From: Rhodothermales bacterium
GTDB lineage: Bacteria > Bacteroidota > Rhodothermia > Rhodothermales > Bin80
Direction of reading: 5' to 3'
Length of the DNA: 64,000 bases
Assembly (NCBI GenBank): GCA_028278205.1
Contig: JANQES010000016.1
Location: forward strand, 1 to 64,000
A model generated the notes under the pieces. It was not told the DNA's origin and ran no database searches. It saw only the letters and a list, made by a program, of their open reading frames with translations. Below, piece by piece: positions 33,646-43,357 of the stretch (positions are counted from its first letter, which is position 1; each line of letters opens with the position of its first letter). A program made the position numbers and the translations under genes.

Positions 33646-35729
33646 TGGACACCGCCGTCGATACCAGCCGCCTGCTCGTCGAGCGCTTTCGCGCCGCGTA
33701 CACGGTCTCAAAGACGCATCCGGCGCCGTTGCGCGTCCGGCAAAAGCTGGACGAAGCGGTGGAAAAGCGTCTTCCGGACGTGTTGCGCGCGGCCCTGTCG
33801 CCCTGGTTCAGCCGGCACGCCAATGAGGTCTGGCTGATTCGCCGGTTGAACATCAACCTGGAGGTTAACGCGGCCTGGAAACCGGACCGGCTGGCGAAGG
33901 CCTATGCTCTGGCTATCACGCGGTCGCTGGCCCAGATCCTGCAAAGCGACGGCGACGCGGGCGTCATCCACTTCCCGAACCGCCCGGCCTATCTGGCGCA
34001 TTTCCTCGTAGATCTGGCGGCGGGGCATGCCTGGGGCAAATGGTATTACGAGCGTTTTCGCGGCCTGCACATGCTGCCGGTTTCGGCGGCGGTGCGCACG
34101 GCGGTGTGCGAGGAGCCTGCCGAAGGGCTGGCGGCGTTGCTGCATTTGTCTGAGAAGCCGAGGGCGCGTGTCCTTCAAACCCTCAGCACGCAGGATGCGC
34201 GTCGTGTGCTGGAACGCCTGTCTGCCGGTAGCGCGGCGGGCTCGGTGGCGCAGACCGTCGAGGCCGTCTGGCAGGCGTGGAATGCCATCCCGTTGCCAGC
34301 GCTCCATCCGGGCCGCGAGCCGGTGGAGGTCTTGCGGCTCTACCTTCAGGTGTGCGGCAGGCAGCGGGAGCGGGCCGGGCCGGTGCTCCGGGCAGCCACG
34401 CGGGCCTTTGTGCGCCTGGCGCGTCGTCTGGCGCAGGCGCCGGCTGCCCAGGGCGAGCGCCTGCTCACCGCGCTCGCAGCATCCGACCCGTCTACCCTCT
34501 TCCTCGTGGCCGGCGCCGCCGATGCCGGGGCGCTTGGTTCGCTTCGAGAAATCCCGTCCCGCCGGATGCTCGACATAGGCCGCACCCTGCTCGCTCAGTA
34601 CACCGGGTCGGTCGATTATGCCGTTGAGGCCGGCGCCGGGGGCCTTCGTGGGATTCGCAGCAAAGACGACGCAGGGGTTTTTGATGAAAGAACGCCTTCA
34701 GCCCGTTCTTTGCCGGGGGAAAAGGCGATTTTTCAGGATTCTGTCCAGGAAGCGTCCATCTGCCGCGCGACGCCCTTCGGGGGGCTTTTTTTGCTTCTGC
34801 CGCTGCTTGATGCGCTTCCCGTAGACGCCCTCACCCACCACTGGCCCCGTGCCGGAGACACGCCGCCGGCAGCCGTGTTCCGCCTGCTCCTCCTGGTGAA
34901 ATGCCTGGGCCGTCCTCGCGCGTACCGGGCGCTCATCGATCCCGTCCTGCGCGATCTATTGGGCATCGACGCCGGGCTTACGAAGGCGGACCTTGCGCGC
35001 TGGCAGGCCCGCCTCTCCAGGCGCAAGCACCTCGACGCGATGCTGGAAGGGCTGGCGGCGTGGCAGGCCGAGCGCGACGTCGTCCGGGGCGAGACGCTGG
35101 CGCTGATGCCGGTGTCGCTGCCGGGGGCGCCTGCCGGCGTGGTGGTAGATCTGGAACGCGGCGTGTGGCTCTACGCAGCGGGATACCGGCCCGCCCGCCC
35201 GCATCGGCTGGTCGAGCGGGTACGTGCGTGGCTTGCCGAAGGCGGCTATCAACCGGCGGTCTTTGTGAGCCCCGGTCTTTTTGCCGAATCCCTGAGGGCG
35301 GCCTTTCCCGAGGCGGCTGTTCATGCGCCCGAAAGCCCCTTCGTCGCCGAGATGGCGGCGCAGGATTCGGTGCGCAAAGGCTTGCTGGCGCGGCTCCCTC
35401 AGACCGCCGAGGGCTTCGACTATCTGGCCCTGCCCCGGTCGTTTCATCCATCGCGTCCAGCCGATCTTGCCCTGAGCGTGGCGGCCCAGGGCGTGCTCCG
35501 CGCTTTCGCGTGGCGGCTGCCCGGATTCGCGGCGTCCAGCCTGCCCTATCTGTTCAACAACTTCCTCGACGTCTCCGGCGCCCTGGAGGAAGAATCGGCT
35601 CGCCGGGTCGTCCGGCTCGGAAGGCCGCCGCTTCAGTTTGTGCTGGGCCTGACCGGCATGGCGCGCCAGCACTACCGCCTGCGCTGGCTCGACGCGCGCC
35701 CGTTCGTCCTGTTTCAAGAAGGAGAATGA
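33645..35729 (+). CDS. Tape-measure-like eCIS protein (Pvc14 position)
   Basis: The 694-residue protein starts one base inside the previous stop (TGATG). The N-terminal region contains EVWLIRRLNINLEVNA followed by LAKAYALAITRSLAQIL, matching my recollection of the eCIS tape-measure family (a short beta strand with 'RLelDLg' followed by an amphipathic helix). The rest is leucine- and arginine-rich helix with few conserved landmarks. The position between fibres and ATPase is that of Afp14/Pvc14, which sets the particle length. No membrane helices are predicted by eye. The identification rests on position plus one motif. Confidence 0.6.
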   Translation: MDTAVDTSRLLVERFRAAYTVSKTHPAPLRVRQKLDEAVEKRLPDVLRAALSPWFSRHANEVWLIRRLNINLEVNAAWKPDRLAKAYALAITRSLAQILQSDGDAGVIHFPNRPAYLAHFLVDLAAGHAWGKWYYERFRGLHMLPVSAAVRTAVCEEPAEGLAALLHLSEKPRARVLQTLSTQDARRVLERLSAGSAAGSVAQTVEAVWQAWNAIPLPALHPGREPVEVLRLYLQVCGRQRERAGPVLRAATRAFVRLARRLAQAPAAQGERLLTALAASDPSTLFLVAGAADAGALGSLREIPSRRMLDIGRTLLAQYTGSVDYAVEAGAGGLRGIRSKDDAGVFDERTPSARSLPGEKAIFQDSVQEASICRATPFGGLFLLLPLLDALPVDALTHHWPRAGDTPPAAVFRLLLLVKCLGRPRAYRALIDPVLRDLLGIDAGLTKADLARWQARLSRRKHLDAMLEGLAAWQAERDVVRGETLALMPVSLPGAPAGVVVDLERGVWLYAAGYRPARPHRLVERVRAWLAEGGYQPAVFVSPGLFAESLRAAFPEAAVHAPESPFVAEMAAQDSVRKGLLARLPQTAEGFDYLALPRSFHPSRPADLALSVAAQGVLRAFAWRLPGFAASSLPYLFNNFLDVSGALEEESARRVVRLGRPPLQFVLGLTGMARQHYRLRWLDARPFVLFQEGE

Positions 35730-35732
35730 TCG

Positions 35733-37892
35733 ATGTTCACCACGCCATTAGACCATCTGAACGCCGAATTAACGCGGCTAGACCTGCTGATTCACCGGCA
35801 GATGCTCCGCCTGCGGGCGGCTTATGACCTGTCGCTAGACGAATTTCGCGGCCTCTACGTCAGCGACGAGCATGTCGATGCGCTCGTCAACCAGGCGCTC
35901 GATCAACAGCAGGGCGGCCTCGACACGGCGGCGCTCACCGAACGCGCCGAGGCGTTGCGCCGGCATCATGCCGCCGAGATCGAAGAGGCGCTGCCCTGGA
36001 CGCACCTCATCACCGCGTTTGCCCTGTCTCGCTTCGAGCAGGACGTGCTGCTGATGGCGCTGGCGCCGGAGATCGATCTCAAGTATGAGATGCTCTATGC
36101 CTATCTGAACAACAACGTCAACCGCAAGTGGCCCACGTTCGATCTGGCGCTGCGCATGATGGCCGATGAGGGGGGTGAAAAGAAGCCTCTGCGCCGCTTG
36201 CTGATGCCCGATGCGACGCTCCTCGGCAGCGGCATCCTGCGGCCCCTCAAGCCTGCGCAGGAGCGGCCCTCGTGGCTGGCGACGGGATTCGCCGCTGCGC
36301 CGTCTGTCGTGCGCTTTGTGCTGGGCTTTTCCGCCCACGAGACCGCTTATGCTTCGTTGTGGAGGCGCGAAAAACCTGCCGACGGGTGGGATGCGCTGCC
36401 CCAGGTCGGCGCGTTGGTAGATTCGCTGCGCCGCGCCGCCGAACTGTATCAGGCAGCAGCACAGGACCCGGTGGTGTTGGTGTTCGAAGGGCGAGCGGGG
36501 TCCGGGCGGGCGCAGGCTGCCGGGGCTGTATGCCGGGCGCTCGGCCTGTCGTTGCTGCGGGTCGATGGAGAGGCCCTGCACGCTGGTTCGGAGACGCTGC
36601 CCGAAGCGCTGCAAGCCCTGGCCCTGGGGCAGCGCCTGGAGCCGGCGGGCATATTCGTCGAGCGCGTCGAAGCGATGGTGGGCAACGACGGTCGTCCCTC
36701 GCCGGCAGCACGCCGGGCCGTAGCGCGGCTGGGGCAGATGCCGGGTCCGTTGATGCTGGCCTGCACGCCCGAAACGCCCTGGCGCGCGCTGCTCAACGAC
36801 CGCCGCGTGCTGGTCTTTCGATTCGGTGAAGTCGGCTACGACGAGCGCCGTCGATTGTGGGAGACAGGCGTTGACCGTCACGGAGGCACGCTGCCCGCGC
36901 CGGTCTTCGACGCCCTGGCCGACCGGTTTGTGCTGAATCCGGGTCAGATCAACCGGGTGATCGCTGCTGCTCGTGATGCGCAGTATGTGCGGGGCGAGGA
37001 GGCGCTTTCTTCCGAAGCCCTCTTCGAGGCGGCGCGCGCCGAGTCGGGCCGGCGGTTGGGCAAGCTGGCGGCCAAGGTCAAGACCATCCACACCTGGACC
37101 GATCTGGTGCTGCCCCCGACGACGCTGCGGCAGGTCAAAGAGGTGGCTGCAGCGGTGCGGCACCGGCATCTGGTCTATGCGCAGTGGGGTTTCGAAAAGC
37201 GCATCGCGGCGGGCAAGGGCCTGAAGGTGCTCTTTGCCGGAACCCCCGGCACCGGCAAAACCATGACCGCCGGCATCATGGCCCGCGACCTCGGGCTCGA
37301 TCTCTACAAAATCGACCTCTCCGGCGTTGTCAGTAAATACATCGGCGAGACGGAGAAGAACCTCGACCTGATCTTCCGCGCCGCCCACGCCAGCAACGCC
37401 ATCCTCTTTTTCGACGAGGCCGACGCCCTTTTCGGCAAACGCTCCGAGGTCAAAGACGCCCACGACCGCTACGCCAACATCGAGATCTCCTATCTCTTGC
37501 AGAAGATGGAAGAGCACGAAGGCGCCGTCGTCCTGGCCACCAACCTGCGAAAAAACATCGACGAGGCCTTCTCCCGCCGGATGCATTACGTCGTCGAGTT
37601 TCCGATGCCGGACGTGCCGCACCGCGAGAAACTCTGGCGCGGCATGTTCCCCTCCAGCGTGCCCCTTGGCGAGAACGTAGACTTCCGCTTCCTCGCCCGC
37701 CAGTTCCCCCTCACCGGCGGCGACATCCAGAACGTAGCCCTCGATGCTGCCTTCCTCGCTGCGCAGAACGGCCGGATCGTGACCATGAAACAACTCATCA
37801 ACGCCATGGCCCGGCAGTTGCGCAAACAAGGCCGCATGCTCTCGGCCAGCGATTTCAAACAATACCACGCGCTGATCACCCGCACTGCCTGA
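35733..37892 (+). CDS. AAA+ ATPase of the eCIS (Pvc15-like)
   Basis: The protein has 719 residues. The C-terminal ATPase domain has Walker A GTPGTGKT at 503-510, Walker B ILFFDEA at 557-563, sensor ATN at 602-604 and the arginine finger region AFSRRMHYVVEFP. The N-terminal half (about 1-250) is helical, and residues 230-400 look like a degenerate second ATPase-like domain (VLVFEGRAGSGRAQAAG, without the Walker lysine). This two-part form is normal for Pvc15/Afp15. These ATPases are thought to load or unfold cargo. Here it directly precedes the two DUF4157 cargo genes, 16 bases from the first. Its last 22 codons are duplicated before the second cargo gene. Confidence 0.95.
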   Translation: MFTTPLDHLNAELTRLDLLIHRQMLRLRAAYDLSLDEFRGLYVSDEHVDALVNQALDQQQGGLDTAALTERAEALRRHHAAEIEEALPWTHLITAFALSRFEQDVLLMALAPEIDLKYEMLYAYLNNNVNRKWPTFDLALRMMADEGGEKKPLRRLLMPDATLLGSGILRPLKPAQERPSWLATGFAAAPSVVRFVLGFSAHETAYASLWRREKPADGWDALPQVGALVDSLRRAAELYQAAAQDPVVLVFEGRAGSGRAQAAGAVCRALGLSLLRVDGEALHAGSETLPEALQALALGQRLEPAGIFVERVEAMVGNDGRPSPAARRAVARLGQMPGPLMLACTPETPWRALLNDRRVLVFRFGEVGYDERRRLWETGVDRHGGTLPAPVFDALADRFVLNPGQINRVIAAARDAQYVRGEEALSSEALFEAARAESGRRLGKLAAKVKTIHTWTDLVLPPTTLRQVKEVAAAVRHRHLVYAQWGFEKRIAAGKGLKVLFAGTPGTGKTMTAGIMARDLGLDLYKIDLSGVVSKYIGETEKNLDLIFRAAHASNAILFFDEADALFGKRSEVKDAHDRYANIEISYLLQKMEEHEGAVVLATNLRKNIDEAFSRRMHYVVEFPMPDVPHREKLWRGMFPSSVPLGENVDFRFLARQFPLTGGDIQNVALDAAFLAAQNGRIVTMKQLINAMARQLRKQGRMLSASDFKQYHALITRTA

Positions 37893-38075
37893 AACCAGAT
37901 CCGGCACGATGACAGGGGCAAAGGCCAAATCATCAGAGAAACACACCCGGTCTGATGCCGAGAAAACGCATCAGGGCGGTTCCTCGTCTCGTGGGGTTGC
38001 GCCGCCGCAACCGGCCAACGGGCTGCTCGGGTTTCAGCAGGCCGCCGGCAACCTCGCCGTTCAACGCCTGATGCG
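37826..38075 (+). repeat. Left copy of duplicated ATPase-end/effector-start module
   Basis: This segment runs from the last codons of the ATPase gene through the first 55 or so codons of the first effector. It matches 40184-40433 without gaps at a constant offset of 2,358 bases; the match includes the ATPase C-terminus (SASDFKQYHALITRTA), the spacer and the effector leader. Differences are scattered single bases. Confidence 0.9.
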
Positions 38076-40167
38076 TGATAGGACGATTCAAGCTCAAGCG
38101 TTATCCGGACCGATAACGCCGCCGGTTCAGCGACAGGTTGACGAAGAGGAGGAAGAGATCGTCCAGCGACAGGTCGGCGAGGAGGAGGAAGAAGAGGAAG
38201 CCGTGCAAAGGAAAGCCGCGCCGGTACAAGGCCAATTCTCCCACGGCTCAACGACGTCTCCGCGCCGGAGTGGTGGGGGGGAAGCAGGCAACCATACCGG
38301 TATGCCGAACCGGCTCAAGACGAGGCTCGAATCGCTTTCGGGGATGGATCTCTCGGGGGTGCGGGTGCAATACAACTCGCCCAAACCAGCCTCGATCAAT
38401 GCGTTGGCCTATACGCAGGGGCAAGACATCCACGTAGGTCCGGGGCAAGAGAAGCATCTGCCGCATGAAGGATGGCATGTGGTGCAGCAGATGCAGGGGC
38501 GCGTGAAGCCGACGATTCAGGCGAAGGGGGTGTCGATTAATGATGATGAGGAGTTGGAGCGAGAAGCGGATGTGATGGGGGCGAAAGCCCTTCAGATGAA
38601 GCGGGCAGAACAAGCGATGACGACCTCAGGCCACCAGGGGGCGGCGTCGTTGCAGCGGAAGGTGGGGACGAAGGGCGAATCGGAGGTACAGACCAAGCCT
38701 CGATCTGGCAACAAGAGGCAGAGTAGACGCAAGCGTACTCCAAAACTGGATGATAAGACTTTTCATCTGATGCTCAGTAAAATTGCTAAGATATTGGCCT
38801 ATGCTCCCAGTCCTCCCGCCTACGTTGACTTGCCTGGGACGGGACCAAAGCCCGATATGGCCGATGTACCGGACTATTTCCAACCTGCCTTATGGGATTT
38901 TTGGGAGGCTGCGAACGGCCATGCCAGGGCTGCTCCTTTTAAAAACATATCCGGGAAACTTCGAAGGGAGCGGGTTCGAAGAGGATGGCGTCGAATTCAA
39001 GTGCTTCTGAGATATGCGCGAAGCGATTGGGTTAAAGGTGAGCCACGTGACTGGGTTGAAAAATGGAATAAATGGTTTTTCGATAATGTCCATTTAAAAG
39101 TTATTCATATAGAGGTATTGGCTGGACGAGAGGAGGCGTACGAAGAGGCCCAATTACAAAAAAAGGCTGAATTAGAGAAGTCGATCCCTACGATTGGTGG
39201 ATGGAAGCTCTTAGGCACAGAATCGTTTAAATGGGGATCGCAGAAGAAAGTCATACACTATTATGTCGGGACCGAAGAGCAATGGCGGGAAGTCTTGCAA
39301 AAGGCGGATGACAAGGATGTCTACTACACCTACGTCAATGGTTTTCTGCAGCTAGTCAACAATCCTGACATGGTCGGACGCACGCGAAAGCGGATGGCTA
39401 CACAGTATAAAAATACAATCAAACGCGCCCCCACGCATCCTGAGATTATGGCCTTTATGCGGGCACTATATGGCCTAACCAATCTTAAGGTCAGACAGAG
39501 TTGGGGTGGCGGAGCCGTCCACCACAGTATTGTGACGCGTTCGATAATGGGTGTTGTCAATAAATACCAGGGTGATATTCTGAGGGAAATTAGCACCCAG
39601 GGTGATAAGAAGGGTAACAGGGTTATCAACGAGAAGGTGGTAAGGGCTGTTGCGCAGCAGGGGCGCGGCATGACTCGTGAGGCTATGATTGGGCGTGCTA
39701 TTGTTTCCGCCAACGAAGCGGTCGCGCGGTTAGTTGTTGCAGAGGCAAAAGGCGATGAAGTTGGCAAGAGCAATATGTATCAATTGATCTCCAACGCCGG
39801 CTCACTCATCCGTCATACACTCGATGTGCATAAAGAAGAACTCAAGAAGAGAGAACAAATAAATACCATTGTGCTGGACTTGGTGTTAGACATTACAAAA
39901 ATAGACAAAATCCCTGGGATAGAGACTATCGTGCGACGGATTCCTACTCTCAAAAAACTGTTAAAGAACAATGTCATCGATATGATGAAAGCAGGAGCAA
40001 AGAAGGGCAATCCAAATTGGCAGGCGTATAGAATATCAGCAAAATTCGAAGAGACAGTACTTAAACTCGGTCCGTCAGGGGATCTCACAAAGCTCGGAAA
40101 GCTCCTAAGCGCCAATTCCGAGAGCATCGCGATCAACAGATTCAAATCGGGCATGAGCGTCAAGTAG
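37909..40167 (+). CDS. DUF4157 eCIS effector 1, unknown C-terminal domain
   Basis: The protein has 752 residues. A leader (about 1-60) contains SSEKH, KTHQG and LLGFQQAAGNLAVQRL. An acidic repeated VQRQV-EEEEE stretch spans 73-105. The DUF4157 domain runs about 130-215 with SGVRVQYN and a metallopeptidase-like HExxH, H186-E187-G-W-H190, followed by VVQQMQGRV. DUF4157 marks many eCIS cargo proteins. The remaining 500 residues are lysine-rich and the DNA is visibly more AT-rich than the rest of the cluster. I recognise no toxin family; SWGGGAVHHSIV at about 528 and the Lys-rich end are notable. It is probably payload with a shuffled C-terminus. No immunity gene follows it. Confidence 0.75.
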   Translation: MTGAKAKSSEKHTRSDAEKTHQGGSSSRGVAPPQPANGLLGFQQAAGNLAVQRLMRDRTIQAQALSGPITPPVQRQVDEEEEEIVQRQVGEEEEEEEAVQRKAAPVQGQFSHGSTTSPRRSGGGEAGNHTGMPNRLKTRLESLSGMDLSGVRVQYNSPKPASINALAYTQGQDIHVGPGQEKHLPHEGWHVVQQMQGRVKPTIQAKGVSINDDEELEREADVMGAKALQMKRAEQAMTTSGHQGAASLQRKVGTKGESEVQTKPRSGNKRQSRRKRTPKLDDKTFHLMLSKIAKILAYAPSPPAYVDLPGTGPKPDMADVPDYFQPALWDFWEAANGHARAAPFKNISGKLRRERVRRGWRRIQVLLRYARSDWVKGEPRDWVEKWNKWFFDNVHLKVIHIEVLAGREEAYEEAQLQKKAELEKSIPTIGGWKLLGTESFKWGSQKKVIHYYVGTEEQWREVLQKADDKDVYYTYVNGFLQLVNNPDMVGRTRKRMATQYKNTIKRAPTHPEIMAFMRALYGLTNLKVRQSWGGGAVHHSIVTRSIMGVVNKYQGDILREISTQGDKKGNRVINEKVVRAVAQQGRGMTREAMIGRAIVSANEAVARLVVAEAKGDEVGKSNMYQLISNAGSLIRHTLDVHKEELKKREQINTIVLDLVLDITKIDKIPGIETIVRRIPTLKKLLKNNVIDMMKAGAKKGNPNWQAYRISAKFEETVLKLGPSGDLTKLGKLLSANSESIAINRFKSGMSVK

Positions 40168-40183
40168 AATGTAGCCGGGACTA

Positions 40184-40250
40184 ACAGGGCCGCTTGCTCT
40201 CGGCGAGCGATTTCAAACAATACCACGCGCTGATCACCCGCACCGCCTGA
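40184..40250 (+). pseudogene. Remnant of duplicated ATPase C-terminus
   Basis: Positions 40184-40250 repeat the 3' end of the AAA+ ATPase gene. They read LLSASDFKQYHALITRTA and a TGA in the same relative frame, but with no start or upstream gene body. It is a by-product of duplicating the ATPase-effector junction and is not expected to make a protein. Confidence 0.88.
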
Positions 40251-40433
40251 AACCTGATCCGGCACGATGACAAGGGCGAAAATTAAATCGTCGGAGAAAC
40301 ACAGCCCTTCCGGTGCGGAGAAAACGCATCAGGGCAGATCTTCGTCGCGCCCGGTTGCGTCGCCGCAGCCGGCCACCGGGCTGCTTGCGGTGCAGCAGGC
40401 CGCCGGCAACCTCGCCATCCAACGCCTGCTTCG
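40184..40433 (+). repeat. Right copy of duplicated ATPase-end/effector-start module
   Basis: This is the partner of 37826-38075, offset by 2,358 bases. It holds the ATPase-end remnant, the spacer and the start codon plus leader of effector 2. The leaders of both effectors align without gaps over about 60 residues (for example KSSEKH, EKTHQG, QQAAGNLA). Beyond this the two proteins diverge, except in the DUF4157 domain. Confidence 0.9.
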
Positions 40434-43332
40434 CGCCGGGGCTATCCAACGAAAAGCAGCTTCATGCTCCTGCGGCGGCACGTGTCCGGAGTGTAATGGA
40501 GATACGTCCGTGCAGCGCAGGATGCAGCCGCAAGCGACGTCCGACACCACTTCGGATTCCTTGACTCATCCAGGATCAGGCCGGCCCCTCGATGGGGCTG
40601 TGCGGGCTTCCTTCGAGCCGCGCTTTGGTCAGGATTTCAGCCAGGTACGCGTCCATACCGATCCGAAGGCCTCGGGCGCAGCACGCCGGTTGGGGGCGCA
40701 GGCGTTTACTCAAGGTCAAGACATTTACTTTGGCGCGGGCCGCTATCGGCCGGGCACCTCGCAAGGGCAGCAGTTGCTGGGCCACGAACTGACGCACGTC
40801 GTGCAGCAGCGGCAGGGGCGTGTGCAGCCGACGGGGAAGACCGGGGGCGTGTTGATCAATGACGAGGCGGGGTTGGAGCGCGAAGCAGAGGGGATGGGCC
40901 GGAAAGCCTTACAGATGAAACGCCTCTCCGGCAGCGATCCGTCAAATCATCACGAGTCGCCGGCTTCACAAACCATACAAGCCGCAGGGGAAAAGCAACA
41001 AACAACGGCAGTCACGCCCGAACAACTCATCGATCAGTATACAAACTTTATTGGCGGCCTGGACGAAGAAGCATTGGGAAAAGATTTGCTCACCCGCCTG
41101 CCGGGTCAAAGCAGTCTGGTCAACGGCGTCTTGGATCAGCTTTCGGACAGCGATAGAGATGACGTTGCTTATGCGATGAGTAGTAGTTATACGCTCTCAC
41201 AACTAGAAGCTATACCGGAGAGCTTGCGCCTGAGATTGATTCGTGAAATGGTATATGGTTTTGTCCCGCTTGAGGAGGAGACGGAAATTACCCGGCTCTG
41301 GTACAGCTTCGGCGATGCGGCCTTGCCTGGAGTTGCCGAAGCCAACAGAACGCTCTGGGTTAAATCGCTTTGGGAGAGCGGAGTGCTCGAACGGATGCTT
41401 GAAGATGAAAGAACGGCCTTCAAGCGGGATGTTATACGGTTAGCCCAAAAATATCTTTCAGAGAATGAGCAAACGCTCATCGCAGAAGCGCAACGGTTTG
41501 GCATAAACCTGGACAGCCCCGATGTAGCGGTTGAAGAGCAGCCTGACTATTTAAAGGCCGTACGAGAAGTAGTGCCCGATGTACTAAGACTTGTGAATAA
41601 ATTAGATGATCTCCGTAAGGTCCACGTTGGTTACAATACCAAATTCACATGTGATGAGTTTGGTATATGCGAATCCTATGACGTTCCCGTCACCTTCGAC
41701 CCCCGATCTAAACCACAAAAGCCTCTGGAAAAGGTGTATGAAGACGTCAAGGGAGCGTACAATCAGGTAAATGCTCACATTGCTTCATTCGGTACTCAGT
41801 TTCCCATCATCTATGTCTTAATTCAACAAGATAGACTTGAGGATGTAGACGAGGCGGCAGCGTCAAAAACGGCGCAGGATATCATTGGCGAAGCGCTCCG
41901 TGACGTAAAAGCAAAGATCGAAGGAGCGGATGAAAAACTGGTTACGGGAGATATCAGTTATTACGATTTGAAAGTTCTACACCCCCAACTTTTAAAGGCC
42001 ACCTTTAAAACTTCTTTCCAGCCGTCTTATCCGTGGCATCAACCCTTCTATACGGATATTGCCAACGATGTACTCCTGGGACAGGAGGCTCGTGAAGACT
42101 GGGCGGACCTGGGCCTGACCCTTGTCTCGCTGGCTGCCTTGATAGCGACCCCCTTTACGGGAGGAGCCAGCTTAGCTTTCCTCATTGGCTTTCAGGCAGG
42201 GCTTGCTGCTGGGCAGGCTATCGCGAGCTGGGAAGAATATTTTGATCTCGCTACCCTGGCCGACGCCGAAGTAAAAGCAGAGTTGACTCTTATTACCGAA
42301 GAGCAAGTCGATGCAAAGCGGATAGAGGCCATCATACATACGGTGGATGCGCTTCTGGAAGGCGCTGATGTCGTAAAAGGCTTAAAAGGCGTAGGAAAAG
42401 CTAGAAAAATGCGCCCCGATGTCTCTGAGACAGCGGAAAAAGGCGCCAAAGAAGGATCGGAAAAAAGCGTCAAAGAAGGAGCGGAAAAAGGCGCCAAAGA
42501 AAGAGCCGAAGAAATCAAGCCGGACGTCCCACCCAAGAGCACGGAGGCCGACGATGTCATCAACGTAGCGCCGAAGACCAGTAATCCGGTCGTAGAACGG
42601 GGCGGAAAACTCGTACACCGAGAAAATGGTCGCGAGTTGATCGAGGAGAATGGCCTTATCCGGTACAAGACGAACGCCAAAGGTACAGGGAAAGGAGGAA
42701 TTTGTTATGCCTGTAATCCAGACAAATACGAACTCAAGAATAATAGATGGCATAGTAAGTCTGGCGACAACGTGCCCGGCAAGAAGACCAAAGTTCCCGA
42801 ATCGAAGCCTACCGCTAGCCCGGAATTGAAAAAAGAGCTGGTGGATGAACTGGAAAACATTCGTAAGGAATTAGGCAAGCCTAAGACGGGGAATGGTGGG
42901 GGAACAGCCGGTGTGGCCAAAACGGATCTTCCCGGGCTCGAAGAGCAATTATTTGTAGGGGCTTCGCCCAGAGCTTTGCAAGATGCTCCGACCGACGTAG
43001 CAAAAAAGGCCGGCCCTGTGAAAGATCCGACCATCAAGTCGCCTGCAAAACTTAAAAGAGGCCAGGGACATGCTGAAGAAGTGTTGGTGAACAAGATTGA
43101 CAAAGCCATTACGAGCGCTAAATTAACGCCGGAACAGATGAAGGACAAGATGGTGTGGATGCACATTGAGCAAGTTGTGTGCGCCACGTGCAAGTCTGGT
43201 TTAGGCGATCCCAAGAAATCGACCGGTGTACTCAAAGCCATCAGCCAAAAGTATCCGGAGATCACTTTCGAAGCTACGGCCAAGGGTGAAAAGACCGTAG
43301 TACGCGTCAAAGGAGGCACTCGTATTCAATAA
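40267..43332 (+). CDS. DUF4157 eCIS effector 2 with deaminase-like toxin domain
   Basis: The protein has 1,021 residues. After the leader comes a CSCGGTCPEC zinc-ribbon-like motif (about 67-76), then DUF4157 (about 108-190) with HELTH at 173-177. Residues about 615-660 form hydrophobic helices (LVSLAALIATPF, FLIGFQAGLAAGQAI) like pre-toxin regions of polymorphic toxins, and 715-760 is a charged repeat of EKGAKEG type. The C-terminus has GHAEE with H935 and E937 and VVCATC with C972 and C975, the zinc ligands and catalytic glutamate expected of a cytidine-deaminase-fold toxin. The exact deaminase subfamily is not identified. A metal-dependent deaminase acting on nucleic acid or nucleotides is the best guess. 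A probable immunity gene follows 25 bases later. Confidence 0.8.
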   Translation: MTRAKIKSSEKHSPSGAEKTHQGRSSSRPVASPQPATGLLAVQQAAGNLAIQRLLRAGAIQRKAASCSCGGTCPECNGDTSVQRRMQPQATSDTTSDSLTHPGSGRPLDGAVRASFEPRFGQDFSQVRVHTDPKASGAARRLGAQAFTQGQDIYFGAGRYRPGTSQGQQLLGHELTHVVQQRQGRVQPTGKTGGVLINDEAGLEREAEGMGRKALQMKRLSGSDPSNHHESPASQTIQAAGEKQQTTAVTPEQLIDQYTNFIGGLDEEALGKDLLTRLPGQSSLVNGVLDQLSDSDRDDVAYAMSSSYTLSQLEAIPESLRLRLIREMVYGFVPLEEETEITRLWYSFGDAALPGVAEANRTLWVKSLWESGVLERMLEDERTAFKRDVIRLAQKYLSENEQTLIAEAQRFGINLDSPDVAVEEQPDYLKAVREVVPDVLRLVNKLDDLRKVHVGYNTKFTCDEFGICESYDVPVTFDPRSKPQKPLEKVYEDVKGAYNQVNAHIASFGTQFPIIYVLIQQDRLEDVDEAAASKTAQDIIGEALRDVKAKIEGADEKLVTGDISYYDLKVLHPQLLKATFKTSFQPSYPWHQPFYTDIANDVLLGQEAREDWADLGLTLVSLAALIATPFTGGASLAFLIGFQAGLAAGQAIASWEEYFDLATLADAEVKAELTLITEEQVDAKRIEAIIHTVDALLEGADVVKGLKGVGKARKMRPDVSETAEKGAKEGSEKSVKEGAEKGAKERAEEIKPDVPPKSTEADDVINVAPKTSNPVVERGGKLVHRENGRELIEENGLIRYKTNAKGTGKGGICYACNPDKYELKNNRWHSKSGDNVPGKKTKVPESKPTASPELKKELVDELENIRKELGKPKTGNGGGTAGVAKTDLPGLEEQLFVGASPRALQDAPTDVAKKAGPVKDPTIKSPAKLKRGQGHAEEVLVNKIDKAITSAKLTPEQMKDKMVWMHIEQVVCATCKSGLGDPKKSTGVLKAISQKYPEITFEATAKGEKTVVRVKGGTRIQ

Positions 43333-43357
43333 CTACCAGAAAGGGATTCTACTGGTT

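Noticed and set aside
35835..37946. 703-codon open frame on the minus strand
   Set aside because: It is the antisense shadow of the AAA+ ATPase gene, whose Walker motifs and context are certain.
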